From: JBDHAC01 sp039588215
GTDB lineage: Bacteria; Gemmatimonadota; Gemmatimonadetes; Palauibacterales; Palauibacteraceae
Length of the DNA stretch: 64,000 nucleotides
Reading direction: 5' to 3'
Assembly (NCBI GenBank): GCA_039588215.1
Contig: JBDHAD010000001.1
Span: forward strand, 1-64,000
Shown: in pieces, positions 1-10,774 of the stretch
Position numbering within the stretch: position 1 is the first letter of the stretch
How the letters are laid out: every line of letters starts with the position of its first letter
Position numbers and translations under genes: made by a program
The notes under the pieces: generated by a model
The model's database searches: none
What the model was told of the DNA's origin: nothing
What the model saw: the letters and a program-made list of their open reading frames with translations, nothing else

Positions 1-10
1 CGGCTGACTG

Positions 11-83
11 AGCTGACGGTGGGACTCGAACCCACAACCTCCGGATTACAAATCCGACGCTCTACCGATTGAGCTACGCCAGC
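11..83 (-). tRNA. tRNA-Thr (anticodon UGU)
   Basis: Read on the minus strand this folds as a 73-nt cloverleaf. The acceptor stem is GCTGGCG paired with CGTCAGC (one G-T pair). The anticodon stem CGGAT/ATCCG encloses the loop TTTGTAA, and the T-loop is GGTTCGAGTCC. The anticodon TGT reads ACA (threonine). No 3' CCA is encoded; the discriminator base is T followed by CAG. A sigma70-like promoter lies just upstream. Confidence 0.95.
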
Positions 84-98
84 CAAAAATAGACCTTC

Positions 99-127
99 AA
101 CATATCGGGCGTGAGGCATAGCGTCAA
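99..127 (-). promoter_or_regulatory. sigma70-like promoter of tRNA-Thr
   Basis: On the minus strand TTGACG (122-127) and TATGTT (99-104) are separated by exactly 17 bp. Initiation about 7 bp after the -10 element would fall roughly 9 nt before the mature tRNA 5' end. This was read by eye; position and spacing support it. Confidence 0.6.
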
Positions 128-186
128 CACCGTAACTCCGTGTCAGGACAGGACTCGTCGGGGGTCGCGGTGCCTGCTCGCGGGGG

Positions 187-1653
187 CTAAGAATCGGCTA
201 TCGGAAGGGCGCCGTCCCGGATCCGCCAGCGCGTCCCCTCGGGCGTGTCCTTCAGCAGGATGCCTCGCGTCTCGATCTCCTCGCGGATCCGGTCAGCCTT
301 CTCGAAATCGCCCATCTGTCGGGCCACCGCGCGGGCTGCGATGCGGCCATCCACCCATTCCCGTAGCTCGGGCGTCAGCTCCTCCTGCTCCTTCTCCCGC
401 AATCCGAGCACGCCGAATACGGCATCGAATTCGGTGATGAAGCGAAGCGCCTCCGGCACGCCATCCGGCACGCGCTCGGCGGCCTCGTCGAGCCGTTGGT
501 TGCCTTCGCGCACGAGGGCGAAGACGGCCGCCAGCGCCTCGCTAACGTTCAGATCGTCATCCAACGCCGCTTCGAATTGGCGACGCGCCTCGAACGCGAT
601 CTCTCCCAGGTCGATCTCGGGAGCCGCCGAGTCTGCGGTCTGGTCGAGGTGCGCCAGTCGGCGACGAAACTCCTCCAGTCGGTCGACCGCGCGGCGCGCG
701 TCCTCCAACCCCCCGAACGTGAAATTGAGTGGGCTCCGATAGTGCCCGCTGAGGAGTAGGTACCGGATGGCTGAGGGCGAGTGGCCCGACTCGATCAACT
801 GCGGGATCGTGTACGTGTTCCCTAGTGACTTCGCCATCTTGCCGCCGTCGACCAGCAGGTGGGCGGCATGCAACCAGTAACGAGCGAACGGCTTCCCGGT
901 CGCACCCTCCGATTGAGCTATCTCGTTCGTGTGATGCGGAAAGAGGTTGTCGACGCCGCCCGTGTGGATGTCCAGTGTCTCGCCGAGGTAGTGCATCGCC
1001 ATCGCCGAGCATTCGAGGTGCCACCCGGGGCGGCCCTCACCCCAGGGCGAGTCCCAGGTGGCCACCCGCCCTTCCCCGGTTCGCTCCCGCCCCTTCCACA
1101 GGACGAAGTCGCGGGGGTCATCCTTGGCGTACTCCTCGTCGCCCGACGTGCGTCCGGCGCTCGCGATGGCCTCGGGATCCAGGTTCACGAGCTTCCCGTA
1201 CTCCGAGAAACGGCGAATGGGGAAATAGACGGAACCTTCGCTCGAGTATGTGAGCCCACACTCCTCGAGCCGTTGCACCAACTGGATCATCTTGTCGACG
1301 TGCTCGGTCGCGCGGGGGTACTCCTCGACCGGCTCCAGACCCAGCGTGCGCCAATCCTCGAAGAACTGTTCGATGACCGGCTCCGTGATCTCCTCCAGCG
1401 AAGCTCCTCGTTCCGACGCCGCGGTGATCGTGCGGTCATCGACGTCGGTGAGGTTCATGACCTGAACGACCCGATACCCCTTCCACTTGAGGTAGCGTCG
1501 GAGGAGATCCTCCCACAGGAAGGTGCGAAAGTTCCCGATGTGGGCCCGGTCGTATACGGTAGGGCCGCAGGTATACATGCGGACTTCGCCGGGGCGGAGC
1601 GGCTCGAACGACTCGAGCCTCCGTGTCAGGGAATTATGGAAGCGGAGCGTCAT
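187..1653 (-). CDS. cysS: cysteinyl-tRNA synthetase
   Basis: Class I aminoacyl-tRNA synthetase that charges tRNA-Cys in the cytoplasm; 488 aa from the chosen ATG, a normal length for the family. The N-terminus MTLRFHNSLT is typical. The first zinc-ligand cysteine is C29 (MYTCGPTVY), the HIGH motif is HIGN at 38-41, further ligands lie in WHLECSAM and HHTNEIAQSE, and the KMSKS loop is GGKMAKSLGN. The reading frame stays open 16 codons upstream, but that extension is low-complexity and not conserved in the family, so I start at 1653. It follows a gene on the same strand with a 165-bp gap and precedes tRNA-Thr. Confidence 0.97.
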   Translation of the reverse strand: MTLRFHNSLTRRLESFEPLRPGEVRMYTCGPTVYDRAHIGNFRTFLWEDLLRRYLKWKGYRVVQVMNLTDVDDRTITAASERGASLEEITEPVIEQFFEDWRTLGLEPVEEYPRATEHVDKMIQLVQRLEECGLTYSSEGSVYFPIRRFSEYGKLVNLDPEAIASAGRTSGDEEYAKDDPRDFVLWKGRERTGEGRVATWDSPWGEGRPGWHLECSAMAMHYLGETLDIHTGGVDNLFPHHTNEIAQSEGATGKPFARYWLHAAHLLVDGGKMAKSLGNTYTIPQLIESGHSPSAIRYLLLSGHYRSPLNFTFGGLEDARRAVDRLEEFRRRLAHLDQTADSAAPEIDLGEIAFEARRQFEAALDDDLNVSEALAAVFALVREGNQRLDEAAERVPDGVPEALRFITEFDAVFGVLGLREKEQEELTPELREWVDGRIAARAVARQMGDFEKADRIREEIETRGILLKDTPEGTRWRIRDGALPIADS

Positions 1654-1818
1654 ACGCGCTGTCTCGGGCGGTGGCGGTTCACTCGCGGTTGGTCGAGCCA
1701 CGAATCGGATCTCACGCTCGGGGCTGTATAGCGACGAATCGGTGGGTTTGTTCCCTGCCTATCCTAGGCACGCGGGGCCGATCGAGACCCGCACCCCAAC
1801 CGGCGAGGGTCGAGCCGT

Positions 1819-2568
1819 TCAGCGTCCGCCCCGGAACCTCTCCGTCTGCCACACGCGGTAGGCCTCGATCGCCTCCTCGTTCGCGGCGCTCCACACGGCC
1901 AGGCAACCGCCGAGATGTGGATCGGCATTGTCGGCGACGAAGCCCGGAAGAACCCCTGCAGCAGCCGCGAACGCCAGCTCATCAAGCGGTTCGAACTCTG
2001 GTCCGCCGAACAACGTTCTCGCAACGATCCACCCATCCGCGAAACCGCGCACCGCCTCGAGCTCCCGGTCCATGAGCTCATCGCAGCTGACGTCCGGGTC
2101 GCCACGCACCGCCCGCATACGGAGGACGGCATAGTTGACGTATGCGCGCTCCGCCTCCCGGAGGTTGCCGGGCGTCATGATCGAGGCGAGCGAATCCGTC
2201 ACGACATCGATCGCGTTCCATGGGAGAGCCCGCTCCGCCGCTCCGGCCTCCACCGCCTGGCCGAACAGCCTGGAGTAGAGGACCAGTGGGTCTTCCTCCA
2301 GATTCTGTCGCAGCGCACGCGAGCGATCCCGCATCGAGAGTAGGGAGTCGCGCTCGAACGAGAGCTCGTCGCCGGAAGGGGCGCTCAGACTGTACTGGGC
2401 GTGCCCTACCTGGGGGATGCCGAGGAGAAGTGCCGCAACCAGAGTCGTGGCGAGCCGCCGGGGCCCGCTGCCGTGCTTCAGCGGCCTGCCCGGGTCAGAC
2501 TCGATTGAGCGACGGCGCCTGGCCGCTGCGCTCGCCGGGCGGCTCCAGGTCACGTCCTTCCGATTCAT
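1819..2568 (-). CDS. exported protein of unknown function
   Basis: I do not recognise the family. A clear Sec signal (RRLATTLVAALLLGIP followed by QVGHAQ) points to export. The mature part is about 190 residues, acidic and probably helical, with two cysteines (in DVSCDELM and HLGGCLAV) that could form a disulfide. The start is uncertain. The ATG at 2568 overlaps the upstream gene by 74 nt, has no clear ribosome-binding site and puts about 35 residues before the signal peptide. A CTG at 2481, 13 nt after the upstream stop and placed as for coupled translation, would give a conventional signal sequence. No ATG, GTG or TTG in frame lies in between. Confidence 0.65.
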   Translation of the reverse strand: MNRKDVTWSRPASAAARRRRSIESDPGRPLKHGSGPRRLATTLVAALLLGIPQVGHAQYSLSAPSGDELSFERDSLLSMRDRSRALRQNLEEDPLVLYSRLFGQAVEAGAAERALPWNAIDVVTDSLASIMTPGNLREAERAYVNYAVLRMRAVRGDPDVSCDELMDRELEAVRGFADGWIVARTLFGGPEFEPLDELAFAAAAGVLPGFVADNADPHLGGCLAVWSAANEEAIEAYRVWQTERFRGGR

Positions 2569-2977
2569 ACAGCCCGGCAAAACGCAGAACGTCGTCACCG
2601 ACATCCCCGAGCAGTTCCTGCTCGCGCGCGAGGACCGTGCGAGAGACTTCATGCGCCGGGCGATCGCCGGTCCAACCGTCTTCGACGACCTCCCACCCCA
2701 GCTCCTCACCGATCCGGTGGGCTACATACGCGCAGCAGAAGATGTCATCGATATAGCCGTACGGACCGACCTCCGACTCCGGAATGACGTCGTTGGGACT
2801 CACGAGGTAAGCGATCGCCGCGTCAACCCAGAGCCTCTGCTCCTGGGAGAGCCGGGGATCCTTGAGCAGATTGAACATCAACATTCCGTAGATCGGCGCC
2901 AGGAGCACCACGTCGCGCAGCGTGCCCGCGTATCTGGCGACTTGCTCTTTCAGAATCTGGAGATAGTCGGCTGGCAT
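2495..2977 (-). CDS. DUF1232 (YkvA-like) protein
   Basis: 160-aa protein containing the DUF1232 signature around residues 53-79 (AAIAYLVSPNDVIPE followed by GYIDDI). This is a small domain of unknown role, often in membrane-associated or stress-related proteins. The ATG at 2977 is preceded by a G-rich Shine-Dalgarno (GGGGGGAGAAGGC), which decides the start against an in-frame ATG 31 codons earlier. The hydrophobic patch DVVLLAPIYGMLMF (about 22-36) may contact the membrane. The tail (about 130-160) is polar and low-complexity. It overlaps or abuts the downstream exported protein, suggesting joint expression. Confidence 0.85.
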   Translation of the reverse strand: MPADYLQILKEQVARYAGTLRDVVLLAPIYGMLMFNLLKDPRLSQEQRLWVDAAIAYLVSPNDVIPESEVGPYGYIDDIFCCAYVAHRIGEELGWEVVEDGWTGDRPAHEVSRTVLAREQELLGDVGDDVLRFAGLYESEGRDLEPPGERSGQAPSLNRV

Positions 2978-3157
2978 GCCTTCTCCCCCCCCGGCTCGGA
3001 GTGCCGGCTCGCGTCGTCCTGATCCGGGCCAAACCGGTCCCGGCGGAGCTCGTTTCGTCCAAGATACCATGAGCCCGCCCTTGTGTAACCCCCGCGGCGG
3101 CGTCTCGGTTCGCCGGCGCGTGTTCTGGCGGTCAGGCGTCGGTGCTGCGGTCCGGTA

Positions 3158-5014
<1,857 letters not shown>

Positions 5015-5026
5015 CGGCCCATCCCC

Positions 5027-6409
5027 TCACGTCCCCGCTGGTATGCGTCCTTCCACCCAGTCGATGAGCTGGTGCGCGTCTTCTTCCTGTTGCGCCTCTG
5101 CCACGATTCGCAGGATCGGCTCGGTTCCAGACGGTCTGATATGCGCCCAGCGGCCGTCCGGCCACTCCAGTCGGAGCCCGTCGGTCGTATCCACGCTCGC
5201 TTCGGGGGGTGCCGCTTCGCGGATCCCGTCCAGAAGCGGTGTGATTTCCAGCGAACCTCTATCGATCTTCCGTTTCGCGATATGGTATTTTGGAAGCGGC
5301 TCCAAACGCGCGCGCAACCCATTCGTATCAGCGGACAACCACTGCAAGATAAGCGCCGTGGCGAGCGGCGCGTCACGGGTCATGTGTAGCGCCGGGTAGA
5401 TCACGCCGCCGTTTCCCTCTCCACCGATCACGGCACCTACCTCACGCATCTTCGCGACCACGTTCGCCTCACCAACGGGGGCGTGGTGGAACGGCGCCCC
5501 GAAGCGCCGGGCCGCGTCCTCGATAGACCGGCTCGAGGAGAGGTTCGTCACGACCGGACCGGGCTCGTGGGAGAGCACGAGCTCGACGGCCAGCGTGAGA
5601 GTCCAGTCCTCGCCGATCGGACACCCGGTCTCATCCACGATCGCGAGGCGATCGACGTCGGGATCCACGGCCAGTCCGATATCGGCCCCCTCGGCCACGA
5701 CTCGCTCACCAAGACCCGTGAGGTTCTCGGGAATCGGCTCGGGATTGCGGGGGAATCGACCGTCGGCTTCCAGGTCTACACCGATGACCCGACATCCGAG
5801 CCGCTCCAGGAGCTCGGGCATGATGCGGCCCCCGGCGCCACGCACGCAGTCGATGACTATTCGAAAGGACCGCCCTGCGATCTGGTCGCGGTTCACGATT
5901 TCGAGCGCCAGGACACGGTCCAGGTGCCTCTGGATCGCACCCGGCGCCGCGGATCGCCCACCGAGGGCCGACCAATCGGAGTACGCAGGGCCACGCTCAT
6001 ACGCTCGCTGGACCTCGATACCCTCCTCGGGACGAAGAAAGCGGCCGTCCGCGTCCGCGAGCTTCAAGCCGTTCCACACGGCCGGGTTGTGTGAGGCCGT
6101 CACGAGAATGCCGCCGATCGCCCGAGAAGATTCTGCGACCGCCAGGAGTCCGGTGGGGGTCGGCAAAACGCCCAAATCGAGGACATCCAACCCCACCGCC
6201 CGAAGGCCCGCGCAAACCGCGTCGACGAGCAACTCGCCCGACGTACGACTGTCCCGGCCGACGAGGATCAGGGCATCCGGCTCGAGAGGCCTGGCGGCGC
6301 GCAAGCACGTACCGAACGCGGCTCCGTAACGCGCCGCGACTTCGGGTGTGAGACCATCGCCCACGACGCCCCGGATGCCAGATGCCGAAATGATGAGGGA
6401 TTCGGACAC
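5027..6409 (-). CDS. glmM: phosphoglucosamine mutase-type phosphohexomutase
   Basis: Alpha-D-phosphohexomutase that interconverts glucosamine-6-P and glucosamine-1-P. The phosphoserine loop is TASHNP (Ser at residue 106 from the chosen start), the metal loop is DPDVDRLAI, the sugar loop GEGNGGVI and the phosphate-binding loop RPSGTEP. The GTG at 6409 gives 460 aa starting VSESLIISASGIRG, preceded by GGGACGAG. An ATG 19 codons upstream adds a non-conserved segment. Family members differ in sugar preference (glucosamine, mannose or glucose); the immediate coupling to glmS supports GlmM. Confidence 0.92.
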   Translation of the reverse strand: MSESLIISASGIRGVVGDGLTPEVAARYGAAFGTCLRAARPLEPDALILVGRDSRTSGELLVDAVCAGLRAVGLDVLDLGVLPTPTGLLAVAESSRAIGGILVTASHNPAVWNGLKLADADGRFLRPEEGIEVQRAYERGPAYSDWSALGGRSAAPGAIQRHLDRVLALEIVNRDQIAGRSFRIVIDCVRGAGGRIMPELLERLGCRVIGVDLEADGRFPRNPEPIPENLTGLGERVVAEGADIGLAVDPDVDRLAIVDETGCPIGEDWTLTLAVELVLSHEPGPVVTNLSSSRSIEDAARRFGAPFHHAPVGEANVVAKMREVGAVIGGEGNGGVIYPALHMTRDAPLATALILQWLSADTNGLRARLEPLPKYHIAKRKIDRGSLEITPLLDGIREAAPPEASVDTTDGLRLEWPDGRWAHIRPSGTEPILRIVAEAQQEEDAHQLIDWVEGRIPAGT

Positions 6410-6538
6410 GCTCTCGTCCCGTCCGCAGACACTTTCACCTCGCACCGTCGGCGAGCGTCGGCTCACCGGTGGTCGGCCCGGCGCGAGTCCGTACGATCGT
6501 ACCGGGGGACCGACAGTAGGTGCCTGTCGGCACTAGCG

Positions 6539-7003
6539 TCAACCGGGGTCGGGGGGTGCCGCGGGCGGCCGGGTGGCGATTCCGATCAGGTCGAGAATCT
6601 GGGTCGAAGATCCGACACGGCGGGGGACCGGCGTGTTCGCGTCGAGTCCCAGCGAGGCGAGGCGGCGCCGTACTCGGCGGACGTCGCGCGGGCCTACGGT
6701 CACCGCGGCGAAGGCATTGCTCCAGCGCACCACCTGGCCCGAGGAGCCCAGCAGCTCCTCGACCGCGGTGCGGGCACGACGAGCCAGATCCGCCACCGCG
6801 AGACCGGACGGGATCCGAACAAGCAGGTGCACGCGATCGGGCAGGACGCAGGCTTCGATCGGCTCCGCGCCGAGCCAGCGGCAAGCGGCCAGTAGGTGGC
6901 TCTCGATCGAAGCCCTCCGCGCGTCGCTCAACGCCCGGACGCGGGCCAGCGTCGTCCACGCAAGGTGAACGTATAGCCGGTGCGGCGCCTGATTCGAATA
7001 CAT
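6539..7003 (-). CDS. degenerate REP-associated (Y1) transposase-like protein
   Basis: 154-aa protein with the fold signature of IS200/IS605 Y1 transposases of the REP-associated (RAYT) type: YVHLAWTTLARVRAL, then ACVLPDRVHLLVRIP, then the helix DVRRVRRRLASLG. The HUH motif, normally HVH in this position, is RVH here, and the helix where RAYTs carry RRYI with the catalytic tyrosine reads RRRL. Both catalytic positions therefore look lost, while the frame is intact with the host's base composition. It may be a domesticated DNA-binding protein or a decaying relic that has not yet acquired stops. No flanking REP or insertion-site repeats are obvious. It sits just upstream of glmM on the same strand. 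Confidence 0.75.
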   Translation of the reverse strand: MYSNQAPHRLYVHLAWTTLARVRALSDARRASIESHLLAACRWLGAEPIEACVLPDRVHLLVRIPSGLAVADLARRARTAVEELLGSSGQVVRWSNAFAAVTVGPRDVRRVRRRLASLGLDANTPVPRRVGSSTQILDLIGIATRPPAAPPDPG

Positions 7004-7169
7004 ACCTATCCCGATCTGCCCGACACAGTCATCTCTGTGTCATGACGGAGGGCGTCGCTGAGGGGGTCCGCGGGATGCCACGCTCGTCGAGGCGTCGCGC
7101 ACCCCGACGCCCGTCCATAATTTCTAGTCTCGACGCAATGATCCGACTCGAAGAGGAAGCGATTCACAC

Positions 7170-8333
7170 GTGAGCGAATCCTCGACGCGCGGGTTCGGGA
7201 CGACGGCGGTTCACGCCGGTCAAGAGCCCGACCCGACGACGGGGGCGATCATGCCCCCCATTTATCAGACGTCCACATATGTGCAGGATGCGGTCGGGGC
7301 ACCCAAGCTCGGATACGACTACGCGCGGGTCAGCAATCCCACTCGCGATGCCCTGCAGGCCAACCTGGCAGCGCTCGAAGGTGGCGCACACGGGATCGCG
7401 TTCGGATCCGGCTTGGCGGCGATCGAGGCGCTCCTGAAGGCGACGCTCAACTCGGGCGACCACCTCGTGTGCGGTGCGGACGTGTACGGCGGGGTCGACC
7501 GGATGCTGCGGCATGTGTGGTCACGGTTCGGATTGTCGTTCGACTTCGTGGACACCTCGGATCTCGCGGCGCTCGTGGCTGCCGTCCGCCCCGATACGCG
7601 GCTGATCCACGTGGAGACCCCCAGCAACCCCATGATGACGGTCACCGACATCGCGGGGTGCGCGGAGATCGCGCGGGCGAACGATTGCCTCCTCTCGGTG
7701 GACAACACCTTCGCGACTCCGTATCTGCAGCGTCCGCTGGAGCTCGGGGCAGACATCGTGATGCACTCCACCACGAAATTCCTGAACGGGCACAGCGACA
7801 TGATCGGCGGCGTCCTGATCACGGACTCGGGGGAGCTGGATGAGCAGCTGCGCTTTCAGCAGAAGACGACGGGTGCGGTGCCCGGTCCGTTCGATTGCTG
7901 GCTCGTCTTGCGCGGGACCAAGACACTGCACCTCCGCATGCACGCTCACTGCGCGAACGCGCGGGTAGTCGCGGAGCTGCTCGAGGCGCACCCCGAGGTC
8001 GAGCGCACGAATTACCCCGGTCTCTCGGTGCACCCGCAACATGTGCTCGCTACCCGGCAGATGCGGGACTACGGATCCATGGTGAGCTTCGACCTCGGTT
8101 CCGGCGAGCGAGCGCACCGTTTCGCGGGCTCCACGAGAATCTTCGCATTGGCGGAGAGCCTCGGTGGCGTCGAGAGCCTGGTCTCGGTGCCCGCGGTGAT
8201 GACCCACGCCTCGGTTCCCGAGGAGAAGCGGCGCGAGATCGGGCTCACTCCCGGACTCGTTCGCCTCTCCGTCGGGATCGAGGACGCTGAAGATCTCGTG
8301 AAGGACCTGGAGGTCGCGCTCGCAGCACTCTGA
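7170..8333 (+). CDS. trans-sulfuration PLP enzyme (cystathionine gamma-synthase/lyase family)
   Basis: Cys/Met-metabolism PLP enzyme of 387 aa. The PLP lysine is K203 (STTKFLNGHSD), the PLP-pairing aspartate is D178 (SVDNTFATP), and the N-terminal substrate arm has YDYARVSNPTR. The C-terminus (ESLGGVESLVSVPAVMTH, then RLSVGIEDAEDL) is fully conserved. Members act as cystathionine gamma-synthase, gamma-lyase or O-acetylhomoserine sulfhydrylase; the sequence alone does not separate these with certainty. It starts at GTG 7170, preceded by AGAGGAAG about 9 nt upstream. It is probably monocistronic; the next gene begins 120 bp away. Confidence 0.93.
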   Translation: MSESSTRGFGTTAVHAGQEPDPTTGAIMPPIYQTSTYVQDAVGAPKLGYDYARVSNPTRDALQANLAALEGGAHGIAFGSGLAAIEALLKATLNSGDHLVCGADVYGGVDRMLRHVWSRFGLSFDFVDTSDLAALVAAVRPDTRLIHVETPSNPMMTVTDIAGCAEIARANDCLLSVDNTFATPYLQRPLELGADIVMHSTTKFLNGHSDMIGGVLITDSGELDEQLRFQQKTTGAVPGPFDCWLVLRGTKTLHLRMHAHCANARVVAELLEAHPEVERTNYPGLSVHPQHVLATRQMRDYGSMVSFDLGSGERAHRFAGSTRIFALAESLGGVESLVSVPAVMTHASVPEEKRREIGLTPGLVRLSVGIEDAEDLVKDLEVALAAL

Positions 8334-8453
8334 CCGCTCCCCGAACGCCCTGAAACCGGCCCCCTGGCGTGGACGTACGACCCGTCGACGTCAACGCCCG
8401 CGCCGCCCTGCGCTCTCTCGCGGAGCCCGCGGCCTCAACCGATAGAGGACCCC

Positions 8454-9440
8454 ATGAACGAGCAATCAGGCGTCCAGCGACGCATTCTCACCGGCATCAG
8501 CCCTATCGCGTGGGAGCACCCCGCTGACAGGGCGGCGCTCAACACGCTCCGCAAGGTGCCCGGTTTCGACCTCGCGCTCCGCAAGGTCTTCGGCTTGTTC
8601 GGGGAACGGGCACTCCGTCTCGCGTTCAAGGCCAACGCAGTGCGCGTCACGCCGAAGCAGTACCCGTGGGTGCACGAGCGGCTGGAGAGAGTGTGCGAGG
8701 TGCTGGACGTCGACTCGCCTCCCGAGGTCTACGTCTCGCAGACTCCGGTCGTCAACGCGGGCGCCGTGGGGATGAGCGAGCCGTTCATCGTCTTGAACTC
8801 CTCGATGTTGGAGGTTCTCGGACCGGACGAAGTCGAGGCCGTGCTCGGACACGAGGTGGGTCACATTCTCAGCGGTCATGTGCTGTATCGTACGCTGCTG
8901 ATCCTGCTCCTGAACCTGATGATCTTCCGCTACACCCTGGCCGGGCTGGCCATTCGGCCAATCTTGATGGCGCTGCTGGAATGGTATCGGAAGAGTGAGC
9001 TGTCGTCCGACCGGGCCGGTCTCCTGGCGGTGCAGGACGCGGACGCCGCGATGCGGTCGCTCATGTTGCTCGCAGGTGGGATGCGGGGCGAGACGCTCGA
9101 TCTGGACGAGTTCGTGGCGCAGTCCGAGGAGTATCGTGAAGGTGGTGATCTGCTCGACTCAGTGTACAAGGTGCTGAACGTCCTGGGGCAGACGCACCCG
9201 TTCGCGGTCGTGCGCGTGGCCGAGCTACGGGATTGGATCGAGTCGGGGGCTTACGAGCGCATCGTGGCCGGCGAGTACCAACGCCGGGACGAGAAGGACA
9301 CTCGACCCTACAAGCAGGATCTCGCGGAGGCGATGAAGGGCTACAAGGACGCGGCGCGCGAGCTGTTCGACGAGGTGGATGCCGCCGTGGACCGGCTTCG
9401 CTCGAAGATCGGGGACGCGTTCCGCGCCCGGGGCAGCTGA
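8454..9440 (+). CDS. M48-family membrane metalloprotease
   Basis: Zinc protease of the HtpX/Ste24 superfamily, 328 aa. The zinc motif is HEVGH at residues 133-137, with a third ligand in SELSSDRAG (E182). A hydrophobic hairpin (about 146-176: LLILLLNLMIFRY, then AGLAIRPILMALL) embeds the catalytic domain in the membrane. There is no N-terminal signal peptide. The C-terminal third is charged and soluble, ending with a helical region. ATG 8454 follows AGAGGA. Its stop overlaps the purD start by one base (TGATG), so the two are cotranscribed, although no functional link is known. Confidence 0.9.
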   Translation: MNEQSGVQRRILTGISPIAWEHPADRAALNTLRKVPGFDLALRKVFGLFGERALRLAFKANAVRVTPKQYPWVHERLERVCEVLDVDSPPEVYVSQTPVVNAGAVGMSEPFIVLNSSMLEVLGPDEVEAVLGHEVGHILSGHVLYRTLLILLLNLMIFRYTLAGLAIRPILMALLEWYRKSELSSDRAGLLAVQDADAAMRSLMLLAGGMRGETLDLDEFVAQSEEYREGGDLLDSVYKVLNVLGQTHPFAVVRVAELRDWIESGAYERIVAGEYQRRDEKDTRPYKQDLAEAMKGYKDAARELFDEVDAAVDRLRSKIGDAFRARGS

Positions 9441-10750
9441 TGAGGGTTCTCGTCGTCGGGAGTGGCGGACGCGAGCACGCGATCGTCGACAAGCTGCACC
9501 GAGACGAGCCCGACGCGCGCCTGTACGCGGCGCCGGGCAACCCGGGCATCGCCGAGTGGGCCGAGATCGTGCCCCTGGCGGCCGACGACCTGGATGGGCT
9601 CGTCGGCTTCGCGCAGCGGGAAGACATCGACCTGACGGTCGTGGGTCCCGAGGTGCCGCTGGCGGACGGCATCGTGGACCTGTTCGATTCGCGGGACGTT
9701 CCCATCTTCGGCCCGACGCGCGCCGCCGCTCGTATCGAGGCCTCGAAGGCGTTTGCGAAGACCCTCATGCGTGCGTACGAGGTCCCGAGCGCGGACTTCG
9801 CGACCTTCACGGATGCCGAGGCTGCGCTTGCCTACGTAAGAGCCCTTGGGGGCCCCCTCGTCGTGAAGGCGTCGGGACTGGCCGCTGGCAAGGGGGCGAT
9901 CGTTTGCCCGACGACCGAAGAGGCTCTCGCGGCCGTCGAGGCGCTCATGATCGAGACTCGGTTTGGGGAGGCGGGCGCGGAGGTCGTGATCGAGGAGTTC
10001 ATGGAGGGGGTCGAGATCTCCGTGTTCTTCCTCACCGACGGCGATCGTGCGGTCCCCCTCCTCACTTCCAGGGACTACAAGCGGATCGGTGAGGGCGACC
10101 TGGGGCTCAACACCGGCGGTATGGGCGCCTATTCCCCCGCTTCACCGAGCGATACGAAGTTTCTCGATGATGTCGGGCGAACGGTCATTCAGCCCGTGCT
10201 GGAGGCCCTCGCACACGAGGGATGTCCGTATCGCGGGTTCCTGTACGCCGGCCTCATGCTGACCCAGAGTGGACCGCGCGTGGTCGAGTTCAACTGTCGC
10301 CTCGGGGATCCTGAGACACAGGTCGTCCTGCCCCTCACCGCGTCGAACCTGTTGGAGCCAATGCTGGCGATCGCCGGGGACGAGGGTCTCGGAGGCTGGG
10401 AGGCCAATCCGGTGCCGGGTGCAGCCCTCGTCACGGTGCTGGCGGGCGCGGGGTACCCGGAATCGTCCGATCGAGGCCGGCCCATCGAGATACCGGCGAT
10501 GGATCCGGAGTCCGTCCGAGTCTACCATGCCGGGACGGCCCGTGAGGCCGGGGGGCTCGTCACGAACGGGGGGCGCGTGCTCGGGGTGACCGGCCTCGGC
10601 GCGAACCTGGAGGAGGCTGCTCGTAACAGCCGTCAGGCTGCCGCGCGCATACGTTTCGATGGCATGCAGTGGAGGACGGACATCGGGTGGCACGAGCTGT
10701 TGCCCGGCCACGCTTCCGACTCGGTGCCGTCCGCGCCTCCCGGTTCCTGA
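9440..10750 (+). CDS. purD: phosphoribosylamine-glycine ligase
   Basis: Second step of de novo purine synthesis: joins glycine to phosphoribosylamine using ATP. 436 aa. It begins MRVLVVGSGGREHAI, the family's N-terminal dinucleotide-like loop. The ATP-grasp region follows (VVKASGLAAGKG, VIEEFMEGVEISVF, LTSRDYKRIGEGDLG, NTGGMGAYSP), with the metal-binding VEFNCRLGDPETQ. The C-terminal domain is complete. The frame is open 69 codons upstream over the M48 gene, but the conserved start and the TGATG coupling fix the ATG at 9440. Confidence 0.97.
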   Translation: MRVLVVGSGGREHAIVDKLHRDEPDARLYAAPGNPGIAEWAEIVPLAADDLDGLVGFAQREDIDLTVVGPEVPLADGIVDLFDSRDVPIFGPTRAAARIEASKAFAKTLMRAYEVPSADFATFTDAEAALAYVRALGGPLVVKASGLAAGKGAIVCPTTEEALAAVEALMIETRFGEAGAEVVIEEFMEGVEISVFFLTDGDRAVPLLTSRDYKRIGEGDLGLNTGGMGAYSPASPSDTKFLDDVGRTVIQPVLEALAHEGCPYRGFLYAGLMLTQSGPRVVEFNCRLGDPETQVVLPLTASNLLEPMLAIAGDEGLGGWEANPVPGAALVTVLAGAGYPESSDRGRPIEIPAMDPESVRVYHAGTAREAGGLVTNGGRVLGVTGLGANLEEAARNSRQAAARIRFDGMQWRTDIGWHELLPGHASDSVPSAPPGS

Positions 10751-10774
10751 CCCCTCGCTCCATACTCCTTCCCC

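Noticed and set aside
1..10. Second tRNA in tandem with tRNA-Thr
   Set aside because: Only 10 bases precede the tRNA in the window, too few to judge.
7004..7169. SAM or other methionine riboswitch before the trans-sulfuration gene
   Set aside because: The 166-bp region contains no recognisable riboswitch core and only a weak GC hairpin.
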